The notes beneath the pieces were generated by a model that was not told the origin of the DNA, did not search any database, and worked only from the letters and a program-made list of their open reading frames with translations. The position numbers and the translations under genes are program-made. This document shows positions 58,893 to 64,000 of a stretch of DNA of 64,000 nucleotides, piece after piece (within the stretch, counting starts at the first letter, position 1; each line of letters starts with the position of its first letter). The stretch is from Adineta steineri (lineage: Eukaryota; Rotifera; Eurotatoria; Adinetida; Adinetidae): positions 27,046 through 91,045 of the forward strand of contig CAJNOI010000278.1 of assembly GCA_905250115.1 (NCBI GenBank), in the 5' to 3' direction.

Positions 58893-59393
58893 ATTTTCAT
58901 GTTAAATGAAAAGAATAAAGAAAACATTTATCTTTTTGATCCTTCAATAAAATTTATTTATACCCACATCCGCACTCACCACATTTATCTGTACATAGAA
59001 TTTTTCGATTCATCTTAGTATCGTTTTCATTAATCATAAAGATAAATTTGAATAATTCATATATTAAGGTTGAAATGATAAAACAGAAGAATATCTTTAT
59101 AAATGAGAAGTATTATGTTTCAGAAAAAATAATCGATTTAATGATTATTTCATCAATTATCGTTTGACAAAACTTATTTCCTTGCATGCTGATTAATTTA
59201 ATACTATCTAAATCTTTGTTTGATGAGAAAAATTCTTGAATATCTAATTAAAATGAGCTGTAAAAAGTGAGATTATATGTTGAATTTATTTCTGTTGTGT
59301 TTAAATAAAGAAACAAAAAATAAGAAATGAAAGTGGATAAGATGTATTTTTCGTATATTGCGACATATTGACGAAACACTATTTATTGCAAGT
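58893..59393. other. Convergent intergenic region
   Basis: Between nuclease and tubulin 3' ends. Contains a short C-rich tract at 58961-58983; otherwise AT-rich. Confidence 0.5.
58961..58983. repeat. C-rich telomere-like tract, copy 13
   Basis: TACCCACATCCGCACTCACC; a degenerate C-rich arm without a clear G-rich partner, about 70 bp after the nuclease stop. Confidence 0.4.
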
Positions 59394-61357
<1,964 letters not shown>

Positions 61358-62719
61358 TTATAATTTTATTTTCTTGTTTTTATCTGTGAGAAGAGATAAC
61401 GAATGAAGAAGAAAAAAGATAAACACATACGCTCTTATTCTATTCTCTTGCGCAAGAGGACAAAGAACAACGCATATAGAAGAGGAGGACGATGACTCAT
61501 ATGTACGCACACATAGATGACGTGCTCGTCTTTTCTTCGTTTATTAACGAATACATAATAAATGTATCTTGATAAAAAAAAAAACATATTGTAAAACTTT
61601 ACAATTTCTAATAGTGGTCTTGAATTACATTAGAAAAATAATACAGATTAAATTTTTCAATTAAATCGATATACATTCACATCTATTAATTAATGCACCA
61701 ATGAAAACTTAGATTGTACCACTCTTATGTAGTCAAAATGCATAAATATAACACACTTTTACATAATGAAATACAGTTGTTTGTTTTGAGTTTAATACAT
61801 TAAAAAAAATCCTTCTTTTATAAGTTGTATTTAATTAAACATCAAATATATATATAAAAGAAGAATATTTAAACGTTTAATAACATTTCAATGAAACATA
61901 TTATCGATTAAAATTAAGATTATAATCCCTCAAAGGACTGATTTTAGTCAATATTAATAAAAATATTGATTTTAATCTACATTGATGATAGTCTCACTTG
62001 CATGATTAACTCTCAATATTTTGTCTACTATCGTACTTATTCATTTTTTGAGCCGAGGCATTCGAAAAAATGATCAGAAAATTCAATTTGATTAGTAAAA
62101 CTCGAGGAAAATTTATTTGATTGTCATTGGGATTGAAAAATAAAAGAATCTGGTTGAAATCACATTAAAATATTTTGTTTTAATCGATTACATGTAATTG
62201 ATAATTGATTTTCAACTAAAATCGAGATAGAAGTAGTTTATCAATCGTAGTCTTCAAAAAAACATATTCTAAAAATGATCAATGAACTTCTATCTTTTAG
62301 AAGAAGGTATGGGTATGGATACGGATATAGCAGAAATAACACCGACACCCTCATGTTTTATCTAAATTTGATATTCATGAACCATATAATTTAAATAACT
62401 AAACTAAACTAAACCTCGTAAAAAATTATTAATAGTTCAATTCAAATAAAACCGCCAACAATTACTCGAATTCGTTGCTAACTTCGTTTGTTTGTCTGAA
62501 AGTTTTGCTCTACAATCAATAATCTATCACTGTACCCAGAAACAAATATCAAAAATAAGAATAACAAAAACTCTTTTATCTCAGTTTATAGAGATATTCG
62601 GAAAATACAGCTGTAAGTCTGATTTATGTTTCTACATCTATTACAGTGATCGATAGCAAGTACTTCCAATTCAAATATCATCTACATCATGCTTTTATTA
62701 AAATCTACTATTTTCAAAG
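61358..62719. other. Intergenic
   Basis: Holds the upstream region of the tubulin gene and a telomere-like repeat at 62306-62354. No gene supported. Confidence 0.5.
62306..62354. repeat. Telomere-like inverted repeat, copy 14
   Basis: GGTATGGGTATGGATACGG (62306-62324) faces CACCGACACCCTCATG (from about 62340). Arms are imperfect and decayed from TGTGGG; the right boundary CACCCTCA is shared with other copies. Confidence 0.55.
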
Positions 62720-63921
62720 TTAAAAATAAGTTTCATTATCCTGAGATGATGATATAAATTGTTCAGCTAAAATTATAATTTTATCATGTTTTGAAAATAT
62801 AACTTGTTCTTCTTTATCTGGATTTAAAACAATTCCATAAAATCTTGTTTCATCATGTAGATATTTCATTAATCGATAACCAATTGCTATACATTCATAT
62901 TTTAATGTTTCTTGTACAATCTCATAATAACTAATTGGTGTTTCTAATGGAACGAACATTGATGCTGCACATAAATATATTTCAGGACCATGGGTTGTTA
63001 ATAAAACATCATAAACTTTTTTAATATTTTTATTTTCGGACAATTGTGCAATATATTTTGATATTAAATGTGGACTAACGATAAAATCATCTGCATATGT
63101 TATATTTGCTAATTGGCAATTACGTATATCATGCATTTCTATTACTATACTAAATTTCTTTTCATTATTTGATTTATCAATAATATTTCGTAAATGTAAT
63201 AAACAAATTAAACATTCAGCATCAGCATCTTCACTTAAATTTTGTTCCTTAGTTTCTTCATTTGCTAATAATATAATATAATTATAAGAAAATACATTTA
63301 ATTTTTCTAAATCAAATTTATTTGTTAAATTTCCAGAATGTACAAATATATTTTGTTCTGTGACTTCATGAACCAATTGTTCATTGATAAATTTTGTTAT
63401 TTCATCAGAATTTGTTAGTATATGTAGTTCACTACCACGAGCAACATAAGTATCCAGTTCTTTGATAATTAATGGAGCTGTATTATTCCAGCCGAGTAGA
63501 AGATTTCGTTCAACATTTTTAGTTGCTCGTCTAATCATTTGTGTTGATAATAAAACTGTATTATGATTAATTACTGGTAGTGATGTTGGTCCTAAATAAT
63601 CGTTTGATAATATAATTTTATCATCATCTTCAGCAATAACAATTATTTGATCATCAATATTTATTAGTGTATTCAGTGGTGGAAGTATTTTAACTGTTCC
63701 ATCAGCTAACATTAATCCAATGACTGAACATTTATTATATGAAAATATGGCATCATAAAATGTTTTACCAACAAGTGCACTTTCATATTTGAAATAAATT
63801 TCATCATATTCAAATGATAATAAATTTGTTAATATTATACTTAAACCACTTCGTCGACATGACTGAGCTATAATACGTGCAGTTATTTCATCAGCGTAGA
63901 CAAATAATGCTTCATCTCCTC
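62720..63921 (-). CDS. CASTOR/POLLUX-like ion channel, C-terminal part (partial)
   Basis: The last exon runs 63921-62720, after a TTTTTTTAG acceptor; the upstream exons lie beyond the window end. About 399 residues are visible, starting GDEALFVYADEITARIIAQSCRRSG. The sequence resembles the cytoplasmic regulatory domains of the CASTOR/POLLUX/DMI1 family (RCK/TrkA-N-like): a TVKILPPLNTLINIDDQIIVIAEDDD module, NLLLGWNNTAPLIIKELDTYVARGSELHIL, YNYIILLANEE, and a final YGIVLNPDKEEQVIFSKHDKIIILAEQ. Plant members are nuclear-envelope cation channels; prokaryotic and some eukaryotic relatives also exist. The pore part should lie outside this window. Which ion passes cannot be told from this part. Confidence 0.8.
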
Positions 63922-64000
63922 CTAAAAAAATAAATACGAGTGAACATTTGTGTGAGCAAAGCTACTGGGGAATACTGATGTTCTCTTCATCACTCACTCT

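Overview
The window looks like nuclear DNA of a bdelloid rotifer (Adineta/Rotaria type). That is inferred from the strongly AT-rich sequence, mostly 48-57 bp introns with GT...AG ends, animal genes (alpha-tubulin, a P2X receptor, rhodopsin-type GPCRs, deoxyhypusine synthase), F-box and NHL-repeat proteins of the kind expanded in bdelloids, several genes of microbial flavour, and many short interspersed copies of TGTGGG-like sequence, the hexamer I recall as the bdelloid telomere repeat. No species call is possible from sequence alone.

Layout. 1-244: 3' end of an unrecognised gene. 1958-4597 (+): B-box/coiled-coil/NHL-propeller protein. 7241-10424 (+): complete P2X ATP-gated channel, 12 exons. 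10785-12574 (-): caspase-like protease fused to an NHL propeller closely resembling the first. 14389-14460: tRNA-Thr(AGT). 15629-17719 (-): secreted serine beta-lactamase-like protein. 18698-19759 (-): class I terpene synthase. 22355-23134: non-autonomous hAT-type element. 23648-24451 (+): AIG1/GIMAP-like GTPase. 24720-25736 (-): deoxyhypusine synthase. 26493-27146 (+): GNAT acetyltransferase. 29321-30349 (-): type II membrane glycosyltransferase. 30498-31183: candidate TTAA-flanked element, followed by a gene-poor stretch. 35270-36070 (-): VOC/glyoxalase-like protein. 38972-39899 (+): GPCR. 40017-41250 (-): quinone-oxidoreductase-like MDR protein. 41635-43123 (-): Cys-cluster protein. 44992-46713 (+): F-box protein with a one-base frameshift. 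47109-48731 (-): eight-exon secreted protein with Thr-rich mini-exons. 49695-51233 (-): cytochrome P450. 52991-54565 (+): F-box/ankyrin-like protein. 55894-57008 (+): GPCR. 57722-58892 (+): S1/P1 nuclease. 59394-61357 (-): alpha-tubulin. 62720-63921 (-): C-terminal part of a CASTOR/POLLUX-like channel.

The genes do not form an operon or an obvious pathway. The nearest thing to a functional neighbourhood is the first 25 kb, where two receptor-like NHL proteins (one B-box, one caspase), an ATP-gated channel and an immune-type GTPase lie close together; a shared role in danger sensing is only an inference. Several genes (terpene synthase, S1/P1 nuclease, beta-lactamase-like, VOC, C-terminal domain of the 47109-48731 protein) are candidates for horizontal acquisition.

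The most unusual signal is not a gene. About fourteen short loci carry degenerate (TGTGGG)-like sequence, mostly as a G-rich arm followed by a C-rich arm (head-to-head, hairpin-forming), often bounded by ATCTTGAG...CTCAAGAT. They lie between genes, several between convergent 3' ends, and one sits in an enlarged intron. They could be a foldback/MITE family or scars of telomere-type repair.
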